The notes: a model not told the origin generated them from the sequence alone. DNA of 64,000 nt from Enhygromyxa salina (GCF_000737335.2 NZ_JMCC02000014.1:1-64000), one strand, 5' to 3'; counted from the first letter of the stretch, positions 17,827-26,257 are shown. Program-made: numbers and translations.

Positions 17827-17931
17827 CTACTGAACTGGGCCCTACTGAACTGGGCCCTACTGAACTGGGCCCTACTGAACTGGGCCCTGCTGAACTGGGC
17901 CCTGCTGAACTGGGCCCTGCTGAACTGGGCG
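17827..17931. repeat. Tandem array of seven 15-bp units
   Basis: Seven head-to-tail copies of CTACTGAACTGGGCC fill this convergent intergenic gap. The first four units have CTAC, the last three CTGC, so the array has two sub-blocks, consistent with expansion by slippage or unequal exchange. Because the unit is a multiple of three, both strands stay open (AQFSR repeats on the minus strand), but no start site or flanking protein supports coding. Confidence 0.95.
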
Positions 17932-17940
17932 GTTTCCGGT

Positions 17941-19530
17941 TCAGCCACGCACCCACGCCGGCCAGCGCATGCTGCTGTGGCCCGCTGCCGCCTCGCTGAA
18001 CGCCGTCGGCAGCATCTCGGCGATGTCCATCGCGAGGGTGCCGTCCTCGCGCAGGCGGTCGCCCGCGCCCGCGTGCAGGTCCACGCCCACGCAAGCCGCC
18101 GACCATGAATCGAGACCGCGGGCGAGCAGCGCCGCGATCACGCCTGCGAGAACGTCGCCGGATCCTGCGGTCGCCAACGCAGGGCCCCCGCGCGTACAGA
18201 TCGCCAAGCGCATCTGCGACGATGTGGCTTGGCTGACCAAGGTGCCCTCGCCTTTGAGCACCACGACCGCGCCGGTCAACGCCGCGAGCCGCTGCGCCGC
18301 CAAGCGTCGATCGGCTTGAACCCGGGCGTTGTCCCAGCCAGCTCCCGGATCGAGGCGCGCGAGCATGCGGGCGGCCTCGCCGGGGTGCGGCGTCACGACT
18401 CGCGGACCCGCGCCGGGCTCGCCTGCGTACTCGTCGAGCCCGCTCGCGTCCCAGACCATGGGTCGCGCGTCCGTGTGATGCAGGTGATCGAGCGCCCGTT
18501 GATCGGGGTCGACCAGGCCCGGCCCGACCACGAGCGCGTCAGCTTGCGGGATCACCCACGCATCGTCTGGATCGGCGAGCATCAGCTCGGGGCGCAGCTC
18601 GATCAGCGCCCGGCGGAGGTCAGCGTCGTTCGGCGCGAGCGTGGCCAGCCCTGCCCCGCTGCGCATCGCCGCCGTCGCGGCCAAGATCGCCGCGCCGGGC
18701 GTCCCTCCTCCGCCGCCGATCACACCAACGTGACCTCGCCGTCCCTTGTGCGCCGCGCTCGGCAGCCGCGCGAGACGAGCGGCCACCCACCCCGGCTCGA
18801 TGAGATCAATGAGTTCGACGGGCTCGCGCTGCTCGGCTGCTTCGACCTTCGCGACCAAGCCAATCTCGGCGACCACCAATTCACCGATGTGATCCCTGGC
18901 TGGGGTCAGGTGCAGACCCGGCTTGCTGCGTTGAAACGTGACGGTGAGCGCCGCAGTCGCGACGGCCCCCGCCACTGCCCCCGAGTCGACATCGACGCCG
19001 CTCGGGAGGTCGACCGCCACCACGTGGACACGCTCGCGGCCAAGTTCTTCGACCAGCTCCCCCAACCACTGCAGCGCCTCGCCCACGGCCCCCCGCGGCG
19101 CCCCGCGGCTGCCGGTTCCAAGCAGCGCGTCCACGATGATCGTCGCCCGAGCTGACGGCTTGGGTAGCTGCGTGACGATCTTGACGCCGTGCGCGCGCGC
19201 CAGGGCCAGCTGGGCCGCCACGGCTGCGTTGTGTCGCTCGCCCACCACCACCGCGATCACCTCGCGCCCGCGCCCATGCAGCTGACGCGCAACAGCCAGA
19301 CCGTCGCCGCCGTTGTTGCCTGGCCCGACCAAGATCAGGATCTGCGCGGCCCCTGCTGCCTCCGCCAGCCGCTCGACCTCCGCGCTCACGCACAGCGCCG
19401 CGCGCTCGATCAGCACCGACGACGGCATGCCCAGCACATCGATCGTGTAGCGATCCGCAGCCGCAGCCGTGCTCGCCGTCCACAGCGCGGCGGGTGCCGA
19501 CGCTCGCACGTGGGTCTGTGTTGAGGTCAT
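17941..19530 (-). CDS. nnr: Bifunctional NAD(P)H-hydrate epimerase/dehydratase
   Basis: This 529-residue enzyme repairs damaged NAD(P)H hydrates. The N-terminal YjeF epimerase domain (about 20-235) has VGPGNNGGDGLAVARQL, DALLGTG and VDLPSGVDVDSG. The C-terminal ribokinase-like dehydratase domain (about 255-515) has KGRRGHVGVIGGGGGTPGA, TPHPGEAARML and AGSGDVLAGVIAALLA. ATG 19530 has GGAG at a good distance; an upstream ATG at 19566 overlaps glmM and is less likely. It follows glmM by 32 bp on the same strand, so it probably belongs to the cdaA-cdaR-glmM transcript. Confidence 0.93.
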   Translation of the reverse strand: MTSTQTHVRASAPAALWTASTAAAADRYTIDVLGMPSSVLIERAALCVSAEVERLAEAAGAAQILILVGPGNNGGDGLAVARQLHGRGREVIAVVVGERHNAAVAAQLALARAHGVKIVTQLPKPSARATIIVDALLGTGSRGAPRGAVGEALQWLGELVEELGRERVHVVAVDLPSGVDVDSGAVAGAVATAALTVTFQRSKPGLHLTPARDHIGELVVAEIGLVAKVEAAEQREPVELIDLIEPGWVAARLARLPSAAHKGRRGHVGVIGGGGGTPGAAILAATAAMRSGAGLATLAPNDADLRRALIELRPELMLADPDDAWVIPQADALVVGPGLVDPDQRALDHLHHTDARPMVWDASGLDEYAGEPGAGPRVVTPHPGEAARMLARLDPGAGWDNARVQADRRLAAQRLAALTGAVVVLKGEGTLVSQATSSQMRLAICTRGGPALATAGSGDVLAGVIAALLARGLDSWSAACVGVDLHAGAGDRLREDGTLAMDIAEMLPTAFSEAAAGHSSMRWPAWVRG

Positions 19531-19562
19531 CGTTTCTCCGACACCACTCGTGAACGGACATC

Positions 19563-20924
19563 TCAATTGACGTGGGCAGAGATCTCGGCAATCGCAACTT
19601 CTGCGATCTCCTCCACCGCCTGCGTCAGCGCCCGTTCGTCGGTCCCCTCGACCATCACGCGCAGCTTTGACTCGGTCCCCGAGTAGCGCACGACCACGCG
19701 GCCCTCATCACCGAGCCGCTGCTCGACCGCCGCGATCGCCCGGTTGGCCCGCTCGAGCTGCGCGAGCGGGATCTTGCGGACCACCGGGTAGCTGCGCGAG
19801 ACCTGCGGGTATCGGGTCATCACCGCCGCCAGCTCTGCCAGCGTCTTCTGCTCGCGCACCATCACGGTGAGCACCTTCAGCGCCGCGACCAAGCCGTCGC
19901 CGGTCGTCGCGTGCTCGAGGCAGATCAAGTGACCCGACTGCTCCCCGCCAAGGTTGCAGCCGCGCTCGCGCATGGCCTCGACGACATAGCGATCTCCAAC
20001 AGGCGTACGCACCAACTTCACGCCAACCTGCGCGAGGCTGCGCTCGAGCCCGATGTTCGACATGACCGTCGCAACCACGGCGTCGCCGGTCAGCTGACCG
20101 CGCGCCGCCAGATCGCGCCCGATGATCGCCAGCAGCGCGTCACCGTCGACGATCTGCCCGCGGTTGTCACACACGACCGCCCGATCCGCGTCGCCGTCGA
20201 GCGCCACACCAAAGTCCGCCCGGTAGCTCCGGACCGCGTGCGACAGCTGCTCGGGGTGCATCGCGCCGAACCCAGCGTTGATGTTGGTGCCGTCGGGCTC
20301 GACGCCGATCCGCACGACGTCGGCCCCGAGCTCCTCGAAGATCTTCGGTGCGATCTTGTAGGCGGCCCCGTGCGCGCAGTCGACGACCACGCGCAACCCG
20401 TCGAGCCCAAACTCTTGCGGCAGCACGTGCTTGACGTGGGTGATGTAGCGGCCGCCCGCGTCCTCGAGCCGAAACGCCTTGCCGATGTTCTCGCCGTGGG
20501 CCAAGCGATCATCCACGGCGCCCCGCTCCATCAACGACTCGATGTGACTCTCGACCGCGTCGGGCAGCTTGAACCCATCGTTGGCGAACAGCTTGAACCC
20601 GTTGTCCTCGAACGGGTTGTGGCTGGCCGAGATCACCACCCCTGCGTCGGCGCGCATCGACTTGGCCAGGTACGCGACCCCTGGCGTCGGCAGCGGCCCG
20701 GTCAACATCACGTCGACCCCCAGCGCGCACAGCCCCGACGCGAGCGCGGTCTCCAGCATGTAGCCGCTGCGCCGCGTGTCCTTTCCGACAACGACCTTGC
20801 CCTCGCGTCCAAAGTGCGCAGCGACGGCCATCCCAAACCGCATCGCCACGTCTGGAGTCATGGGGTGGACGTTCGCGCGACCGCGGATCCCGTCGGTACC
20901 GAACAGCTTGCGTTGCTTGGCCAC
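19563..20924 (-). CDS. glmM: Phosphoglucosamine mutase
   Basis: GlmM converts glucosamine-6-phosphate to glucosamine-1-phosphate for UDP-GlcNAc, the precursor of peptidoglycan and lipopolysaccharide. The 453-residue protein opens with KLFGTDGIRGRAN, has the catalytic serine loop VVISASHNPFEDNG near residue 100, the metal loop ALDGDADR near 240, the sugar loop GGEQSGHLI near 320 and the phosphate loop RYSGTESKLRVM near 410. Length fits the family. GTG 20924 gives a start just before the conserved block; the open frame further upstream overlaps cdaR and is noise. The order cdaA-cdaR-glmM is the conserved c-di-AMP arrangement. Confidence 0.95.
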   Translation of the reverse strand: MAKQRKLFGTDGIRGRANVHPMTPDVAMRFGMAVAAHFGREGKVVVGKDTRRSGYMLETALASGLCALGVDVMLTGPLPTPGVAYLAKSMRADAGVVISASHNPFEDNGFKLFANDGFKLPDAVESHIESLMERGAVDDRLAHGENIGKAFRLEDAGGRYITHVKHVLPQEFGLDGLRVVVDCAHGAAYKIAPKIFEELGADVVRIGVEPDGTNINAGFGAMHPEQLSHAVRSYRADFGVALDGDADRAVVCDNRGQIVDGDALLAIIGRDLAARGQLTGDAVVATVMSNIGLERSLAQVGVKLVRTPVGDRYVVEAMRERGCNLGGEQSGHLICLEHATTGDGLVAALKVLTVMVREQKTLAELAAVMTRYPQVSRSYPVVRKIPLAQLERANRAIAAVEQRLGDEGRVVVRYSGTESKLRVMVEGTDERALTQAVEEIAEVAIAEISAHVN

Positions 20925-20965
20925 GCCGCAGTGATAGCGGAACTCGTGCAAGGGTGTCGACCCGC

Positions 20966-21988
20966 TCAGTTGGGGTCCGACAGCTCGACGCCCTGCGGGG
21001 ACAGGCGCAGGCGGATCAGCGGCGGCACGATCGAGAGCTGCTCGGCCGCGGCGGTCGGGACGTCGGGGGACCACTCGAAGCGCACCGTCACGGAGATTGG
21101 GGCGCCACGCTGGCTCGACGTCTCGACCTCGATCGTGGGGCGCAGCGCGTGCTCGAGCCCCGTGAGCGTGCCCAGCACCGCGCGAGGTCCCCGCACACTC
21201 ACTCGCTCGGCGCCAGGCAGGACACTGGGCGCGAGCTCGGGCAGCGCCTCGCGCAGCGCCTCGCTGGTCTCGACCTCGAGCTCGATCTCGCCGATCACAT
21301 CCGCGACCTCCGCGACGACCCGCACCGTGGGTAGATCCCCGGTCGGCACGCCTAGAAAATTGAGCCGGACTGGCGGTGCCTCGAGCACGAGCTGGGTCTG
21401 CACGCTGCTCGTCGCGCCGCTGATGTCCAAGGTCGTCGTGCGCAGCTGCTCGATGCCCGCTAGATCCGAGGCAGGCGCGCGCACGATCCAGCTGTCCGGT
21501 TCCACCCGGGTGCCGACCAAGCGATGGTCGGGGCCGACCTCGCCGACCACGATCGGAACGATCGCTAGCTTGCGCTCGATGACCGCCTCGAACCGAAGAT
21601 CGACGTGATCGTACTCGAGCGTGTCGAGCACCACGCCGGGCGGCATCACGATCGAGGCTGGATCGAGCTCCATCGGGCCTGGGCTGACCTCGCGCAGATC
21701 CAAGGTCGCCGTGCCCAGCTCCACCGCCGCGATCCGGTTGACGTTGACCCACGGGCCTCGCAGCTGCAGCTCCACTGTCTTGGGCGGTGTCGTCAGCAAC
21801 ACCCGATCGGGATCCTCGATGACACGCAGCGGGATCGTGAAGCTCCGCGTGACCTCGTCGCGCGTCACGATGAACACGATCAGCGCCAGAAAAAACGCCA
21901 TGATCTTGGTGCCCCAGTTCTTGGTAGCGACCTCGATCGCGAGGGTGCCCCCGCGCCGGACCCAACTGGTTTGGGCGTCGTCGGACAT
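20966..21988 (-). CDS. cdaR: YbbR-domain regulator of diadenylate cyclase
   Basis: The 340-residue protein has a short cytoplasmic start with NWGTKIMAFFLALIVFIVT, a single membrane helix at about 25-43, and then repeated beta-rich YbbR domains outside the membrane (for example VELQLRGPWVNVNRI and VSVRGPRAVLGTLTGLE). CdaR binds CdaA in the membrane and tunes its activity in Firmicutes; here the same adjacency implies the same role. ATG 21988 shares one base with the cdaA stop (TGATG), indicating coupling. Confidence 0.88.
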   Translation of the reverse strand: MSDDAQTSWVRRGGTLAIEVATKNWGTKIMAFFLALIVFIVTRDEVTRSFTIPLRVIEDPDRVLLTTPPKTVELQLRGPWVNVNRIAAVELGTATLDLREVSPGPMELDPASIVMPPGVVLDTLEYDHVDLRFEAVIERKLAIVPIVVGEVGPDHRLVGTRVEPDSWIVRAPASDLAGIEQLRTTTLDISGATSSVQTQLVLEAPPVRLNFLGVPTGDLPTVRVVAEVADVIGEIELEVETSEALREALPELAPSVLPGAERVSVRGPRAVLGTLTGLEHALRPTIEVETSSQRGAPISVTVRFEWSPDVPTAAAEQLSIVPPLIRLRLSPQGVELSDPN

Positions 21989-22914
21989 CAACCGATCCTC
22001 CCGGCGCCCGCGCTGGTGCTCGCGCCCACATCGGAGACCGGCTCGGCGTCCGAGTCAGACGCTCGCTCCGAACCAATGGGCTCCACCCGCATGTCCAAGC
22101 GACTCGACGAGGCCGCAGCGGCTCCGGCCGCCACGGCCGCAGCCGTGGGTGCCGGGCGATCGATCCACGCGTAGATCCGCTCTGCGAGTCCGATCGAGTC
22201 GACCGGCTCGCTGATCACGCCGCCCTCGACCACGCGGATGTCACCGCGCTCCTCGGACAGCGCGATCACCAGCGCGTCGCAGTCCTCGCTCACGCCGATC
22301 GCCCCGCGATGTCGGGTCCCAAACCGCGGATCGAGATCTCGAGTCGACAGCGGACACACGACGCCGGCCCGCTCGATCCGAAATTCGCGGATCAAGATCG
22401 CGCCGTCGTGCGCGGTGTTCAGCGAGTGCGGGAGCGTCAGCGCAACCAGCGTCTCGGCATGAAGCGGCGCGTCGATGCGCTTGCCGACGTCGGTGCACCC
22501 CTCCAACACGTCGAGCTCACCCTCGAGAATGAACAGCGCCCCGACCCTCGCCTTGCTCAGCCGCTCGCACGAGCCAACCAAGGTCTCGACCGCGGTCTCG
22601 GCCGCCTCCCGCCGCGCCTGTGGCATCAAGCGCTGCCCGACGCGCACCAACAGGCGCCGCAGCTCCTGATGAAACACCACGATCAGGATGATGATGATGT
22701 ACTCGAGGAAGTACTTGAGCAGCACCCCCACACCGACGATCTCGAGCTCGCGCGCGACGAACCCGGCGGCGGCCAACAGCGCCACCAGGATCAACACCGG
22801 CAGCGCCCGCGTGCCCTTGAGCAGACGCAGCACCGCGTACGCGAGCGCGAACAACAGCACGAAGTCGACGACGTCGCGCCAAGTCAGCGCCGAGAACAGA
22901 TCCGCGAGGGTCAA
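21988..22914 (-). CDS. cdaA: Diadenylate cyclase CdaA
   Basis: CdaA makes cyclic di-AMP from two ATP. The 308-residue protein has three N-terminal membrane helices (about 15-75, ending in IIIILIVVF) and a DisA_N cyclase domain (about 95-245) with the two active-site motifs, HDGAILI and GTRHRGAIGVSE. The C-terminal 60 residues are an Ala/Ser-rich extension not usual for the family. The presence of cdaA, cdaR and glmM together means c-di-AMP signalling linked to cell-wall precursor supply is likely in this organism. Confidence 0.94.
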   Translation of the reverse strand: MTLADLFSALTWRDVVDFVLLFALAYAVLRLLKGTRALPVLILVALLAAAGFVARELEIVGVGVLLKYFLEYIIIILIVVFHQELRRLLVRVGQRLMPQARREAAETAVETLVGSCERLSKARVGALFILEGELDVLEGCTDVGKRIDAPLHAETLVALTLPHSLNTAHDGAILIREFRIERAGVVCPLSTRDLDPRFGTRHRGAIGVSEDCDALVIALSEERGDIRVVEGGVISEPVDSIGLAERIYAWIDRPAPTAAAVAAGAAAASSSRLDMRVEPIGSERASDSDAEPVSDVGASTSAGAGRIG

Positions 22915-22944
22915 GCCTGCATCCTCCGGCCTCCCGCTGGCTCC

Positions 22945-23110
22945 CTAGCAGCCCGTGGTGCAATGCCTCGCGCCGCCTCGCTTGGCCTTTTCGCCGAGGG
23001 CTTTGTCGCCAAAACTTGCAGTGGGCCCACCACAGCGGCGTTTTGGCTCCGCGCCCTCGACGAAAATTCCGGCGCGAGGCGACACGATGCATTACACCAC
23101 GGGCTGCTAG
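22945..23110. repeat. 166-bp imperfect palindrome
   Basis: The left end (22945-22967) and right end (23088-23110) are complementary over about 20 bp, and matching continues inward through CTCGCGCC/GGCGCGAG, the CGAGGGC/GCCCTCG blocks and CCAAAAC/GTTTTGG to a central GTGGGCCCAC at 23021-23030. The whole gap between cdaA and the FHA regulator is this element, and its right end overlaps the regulator's TAG stop. It contains no gene. As RNA it would fold into one very long hairpin, so it could be a terminator, a processed RNA or a palindromic mobile remnant. Confidence 0.85.
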
Positions 23111-24441
23111 CGATTGGCAAATTGCTTGGCGTCGATACCATAGCGACGCAGGAGCTTGTGCAAGTACTTGCGATCCATGTCGGCCTCGCGGGCGCCGCGA
23201 GAGATGTTGCCGCCCGCACGCTCGAGCAACCAGCGCAGATAGGCCTCCTCGAAGCGCTCGACCGCCCGCTCTTTTTGCTCTCGGAAGGTCAAGGTGGGAT
23301 CGAAGGACACCACGCGCGCGTCCGGCTCGCCGCGGCGGTCCGACGCCATGAGATCGATGACGCCATCCGGCGACAAGTAGGCGCTGCGCTCGACCACGTT
23401 TCGCAGCTCGCGAACGTTCCCCGGCCAGTCGTAGCCAATCAGCCGCGCCATCGCCTCGGGCCCGGGTGGACGCCACATGCCAGGTGGCAACCGGCGAGAG
23501 AAGGTCTCGATCAGCATCGAGATGTCGTCACGTCGCTCACGCAGCGGCGGGAGCTCGCAGCTCACGACCGCGAGGCGGAAGTAGAGGTCTTCACGAAACC
23601 CGTCCTCGTCACCCGGCGTCAGCAGCTCTCGATTGCTCGCCGCGAGCACGCGGACATCGACGGCGAGCTCCTCGCTGCCGCCAACCTGGCGAAAGCGCCC
23701 GGTCTCGAGCACGCGCAGCAGCTTTGGCTGAAGATCGGCGGGGAGCTCGCCAACTTCATCGAGCAAGAGCGTGCCCCGATCAGCGAGCGCGAACGCACCG
23801 CGACGCGTGGGATCGTCGCGCACCCCAAACAGCTCGGCTTCAATCTGGTCTGCCGCGAGCGCGCCACAGTCGACGATGACGAAGGGCTGCTCGCGCCGGC
23901 TCGAGGCCTCGTGGATCGCCCGCGCGACCAAGTCCTTTCCGGTGCCCGTGTCGCCGCGCAGCAGCACGGGCACGTCCCGATCGGCGACTCGCTCGAGCAC
24001 CGCGAACACCCGGCGCATGGCGAGGCTGCGTCCAAGCACCGGGCCAAATCGCTCGGCTTCGCTCGGCAACAGCTCGGGCTGACGATCGCGGGGGACAAAG
24101 CGCAGCTCGAGCGCGCCGAGTCGCAGCTCGTCGCCTGGACGCAGGAACGCGTCCTTGATCCGCGAGCCACCAAGGAACGTTCCAGCGGACGACTCGCGGT
24201 CGAGCAGTCGGTAGCGATCACCCTCGCGGCGGATCTCGGCGTGCACACGACTCACCGAGACGTCCGGCAAGACCACCTCGCACTGACGGGAGCGACCCAT
24301 CGTGACCACGGGTTTGACGATCTCGACCTCGCGGCCTCGCAGCTCACCCGAGAGGATCAGCAGGCGGTAGCCGTGGTGCGCGAGCTCCGGTCCGTCGTCC
24401 ACAGCCACCGTCGAAGGGACCTGCTCGTTGGTTCGCGCCAC
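23107..24441 (-). CDS. FHA-domain AAA+ regulator, NtrC family but without the GAFTGA loop
   Basis: The 444-residue protein has an N-terminal FHA domain (about 40-115; TMGRSRQCEVVLPD and SRVHAEI), a sigma-54-activator-type AAA+ domain (about 135-370) and a Fis-type helix-turn-helix (about 400-440, GNISRGAREADMDRKYLHKL). Walker A is GDTGTGKD and Walker B LLLDEV. The GAFTGA loop that contacts sigma-54 is missing: the sequence goes ELFGVRDDPTRRGAFALADRG, shortening the usual stretch. FHA reads phosphothreonine, so a Ser/Thr kinase probably controls it. Without GAFTGA it may not open sigma-54 promoters and could act as a repressor or on another holoenzyme. The start is GTG. Confidence 0.88.
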   Translation of the reverse strand: MARTNEQVPSTVAVDDGPELAHHGYRLLILSGELRGREVEIVKPVVTMGRSRQCEVVLPDVSVSRVHAEIRREGDRYRLLDRESSAGTFLGGSRIKDAFLRPGDELRLGALELRFVPRDRQPELLPSEAERFGPVLGRSLAMRRVFAVLERVADRDVPVLLRGDTGTGKDLVARAIHEASSRREQPFVIVDCGALAADQIEAELFGVRDDPTRRGAFALADRGTLLLDEVGELPADLQPKLLRVLETGRFRQVGGSEELAVDVRVLAASNRELLTPGDEDGFREDLYFRLAVVSCELPPLRERRDDISMLIETFSRRLPPGMWRPPGPEAMARLIGYDWPGNVRELRNVVERSAYLSPDGVIDLMASDRRGEPDARVVSFDPTLTFREQKERAVERFEEAYLRWLLERAGGNISRGAREADMDRKYLHKLLRRYGIDAKQFANR

Positions 24442-24459
24442 GTCACGAACGCTATCATT

Positions 24460-24481
24460 GGCGCGCCCCGACTGGCGCGCC
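24460..24481. promoter_or_regulatory. Paired GGCGCGCC palindromes upstream of the FHA regulator
   Basis: Two copies of the 8-bp palindrome GGCGCGCC lie 14 bp apart (24460-24467 and 24474-24481), about 20 bp before the regulator's start codon. They could be an operator or simply a hairpin in the leader. No promoter hexamers were clear. Confidence 0.3.
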
Positions 24482-24494
24482 GACCAACCAATGC

Positions 24495-24521
24495 AAAAGG
24501 GACGGCGTTGGCCGTCCCTTT
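24495..24521 (-). terminator. Rho-independent terminator of the 58-residue gene
   Basis: AAAGGGACGGC pairs perfectly with GCCGTCCCTTT around a 4-nt loop, and on the minus strand the stem ends in TTTT. It lies about 60 bp beyond the small gene's stop, so it separates that gene from the FHA regulator. Confidence 0.88.
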
Positions 24522-24580
24522 GGAACCCATGGCGACTCGCGCCCGCTGGCAGCTCGTACAGCGCCTGTGTCGAATCGGAC

Positions 24581-24757
24581 TCAGATGAAGAAGTCGATCA
24601 CCGCGACTCCCCGATCAGCGTCGGGCTCGACTCGCTCGCGGTTGGGGGGCTCCTGCCATTCTGGCGCGCGGAGCGGGAGCTGAAGAACAGGCCGCTCCTC
24701 GACGAAGCGGGCGGGTTTGCGTTTACGGGGGCGGTGAATGCTCACTGAGTGTGCCAT
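24581..24757 (-). CDS. Small protein of unknown function (58 aa)
   Basis: ATG 24757 is preceded by GAGAGG at a suitable distance and opens a 58-codon frame ending in TGA at 24581. The N-terminal third is basic (RPRKRKPARF), the middle is Pro/Glu-rich, and the C-terminus turns hydrophobic (GVAVIDFFI). A perfect intrinsic terminator follows, so the gene probably has its own transcript. No family is recognised. The tail could be a recognition element or beta strand, but that is speculation. Confidence 0.6.
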   Translation of the reverse strand: MAHSVSIHRPRKRKPARFVEERPVLQLPLRAPEWQEPPNRERVEPDADRGVAVIDFFI

Positions 24758-25134
24758 GGTGCCGTCCTCTCTGTGTCGGTCGGGTGTGACCGCGCTGACA
24801 AATAATGCAACTCATAATCCAAGCGCGCATGCGCGCCTTGTTGGCTGAGATGACCGTAATTCTCGCCTACTTGGCGTTCCCACCCAAATTCTTGGCACCC
24901 AGGATCCATGCCCTTTGCCGTCCCGGTTGCGTCAAACCGGGACAGTGGTGTCAGGGTGGGGGTTTCGCGAATCAACATCGGCCTACGAATCGAGGCTAAT
25001 GCAGCATCCAAACTTAGCAACCGGTGCTCCAGTTGAGCACCTCCACCCACAATGTAGCCATTTTCGGCTCAGGCGGGACCCCTTCGCCGAACCGCACGAC
25101 GCGGCCATGGATCGCCGCATCTAGATGAGATCAG
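24758..25134. other. AT-richer non-coding region with small hairpins
   Basis: No convincing gene lies here on either strand. The sequence is noticeably less GC-rich than its surroundings. It holds a hairpin at 24920-24943 (GTCCCGGTT/AACCGGGAC), an adjacent partial palindrome GACAGTGGTGTC, and a hairpin at 25023-25041 (GGTGCTC/GAGCACC). It could be the promoter and long leader of the 58-residue gene, or a small RNA. Confidence 0.45.
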
Positions 25135-25767
25135 CTAGAAATCGACGACGACCCAGCGATCTTTTTCGCGTTCGAGCCGAGCGAACTCGCCATCGCCAAG
25201 GTCCAAGATGGCCTGATGCGCGTCCGCTCGGATCGTGCCAGCGAGCCGCTCGGCGAGGCGATCTCGGGCTTCGTTCAGGGCCGGCGCCTGCGGACCCTCT
25301 GTCCACGCCAAGGTGAGGTCTTGCTCCGAGAGACCCATTCGGTACCGGCGTGGCGCCAGGTCGAGCATGACGTCCCACCTGCCCTCGCGGCTCGCACGCA
25401 CCAAGCTTCGCAACGCCTCGCGAGGCGTTGACTGCCCAAAGTACTCAGTTGGATCGCTGGCGAAGCGCCACCCCTTGTCGGTCCAAACTGCCTCTACGAC
25501 CTCGTCGTTGGCCAGATAGAGCAACGCCTCGGGTCGCGCGCCGGTTGGACGCCCCAACCGCTCCCCCCAACCGGACGCGTCCTCGAGCAGGACCGCGTAG
25601 TCGATCCGAGAGCGCGTGGCGGGCAGCACATGCTCGTCGATCCTGTCGCGATCGCCGCGACGCACCGACTTGCCGAGATCTCCGCTGGAGCGAACCAAAG
25701 AGCGAGCGTGCCCGCCACACCCGGCCACAACCGTGGCCACCAGACAGACGGTCAGGGCCCGCCACAT
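25135..25767 (-). CDS. Hypothetical lipoprotein (210 aa)
   Basis: The protein begins MWRALTVCLVATVVAGCGG, a lipoprotein signal with Cys at about 17. The mature part has RSLVRASREGRWDVMLDLAP and a C-terminal ILDLGDGEFARLEREKDRW stretch, which resembles small periplasmic domains that recur in this group, but no family can be named. Its ATG shares one base with the fabZ stop (TGATG), so it is coupled to fabZ and the envelope genes upstream. Confidence 0.75.
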   Translation of the reverse strand: MWRALTVCLVATVVAGCGGHARSLVRSSGDLGKSVRRGDRDRIDEHVLPATRSRIDYAVLLEDASGWGERLGRPTGARPEALLYLANDEVVEAVWTDKGWRFASDPTEYFGQSTPREALRSLVRASREGRWDVMLDLAPRRYRMGLSEQDLTLAWTEGPQAPALNEARDRLAERLAGTIRADAHQAILDLGDGEFARLEREKDRWVVVDF

Positions 25768-26219
25768 CAGGCGGCCTCCGGGTCGGGGCGCGTCTCGATG
25801 ATCGCGGTAAATTTGGCGCTGCTGCGGACCGCCCCCTCGACCTCGATCCGGCCCGAGAACTTACCGATGCGCCCCAAGCGGTGCGACTCGACGTGAATGT
25901 CGAGCACGTCCCCCGGCACGATCGGCGCGCGGAATTTGGCCTCCTGAATCCCCATGAACAGACACAGCTGCGTGGCTGGATCAAACGCACCAGAGACCTG
26001 GGCCAGCAGCGCGGCCGCCTGGGCCATGGCTTCTACCTGGACCACGCCGGGCAGGATCGGATGACCCGGAAAGTGCCCCTGCAAGATCGGGTCGCTCATC
26101 GAGACCAGCTTGCGCGCGTGGATCGACTGCTCTGCCTCCCAGCTCAACACCCGATCAATGAACAAGAACGGGTACCGATGCGGGAGCATCTCTTGGATCT
26201 GGATGATGTCGAGGGCCAT
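25767..26219 (-). CDS. fabZ: 3-hydroxyacyl-ACP dehydratase FabZ
   Basis: FabZ dehydrates beta-hydroxyacyl-ACP in type II fatty acid synthesis. The 150-residue protein has the conserved MLPHRYPFLFIDRV start and the hot-dog active site GHFPGHPILPGVVQVEAMAQ with catalytic His and Glu. I start at ATG 26219; an open frame continues upstream through a terminator and is noise. fabZ commonly sits with bamA, ompH and lipid A genes; here lpxD and lpxA are not seen, and a terminator separates fabZ from ompH. Confidence 0.95.
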   Translation of the reverse strand: MALDIIQIQEMLPHRYPFLFIDRVLSWEAEQSIHARKLVSMSDPILQGHFPGHPILPGVVQVEAMAQAAALLAQVSGAFDPATQLCLFMGIQEAKFRAPIVPGDVLDIHVESHRLGRIGKFSGRIEVEGAVRSSAKFTAIIETRPDPEAA

Positions 26220-26257
26220 TGGCGATACGGCGCAGGTGAGGAGCGGCCGAGCATAAC

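Noticed and set aside
17827..17931. Possible CRISPR array
   Set aside because: The units are head to tail without spacers, far shorter than CRISPR repeats, and no cas gene is present.
17739..17948. 69-residue minus-strand frame of AQFSR repeats
   Set aside because: It exists only because the 15-bp tandem unit is a multiple of three; there is no supported start and it overlaps the end of a real gene.
24742..25050. 102-residue minus-strand frame in the AT-richer gap
   Set aside because: No ribosome binding site, odd composition, and it overlaps the small gene start at 24757.
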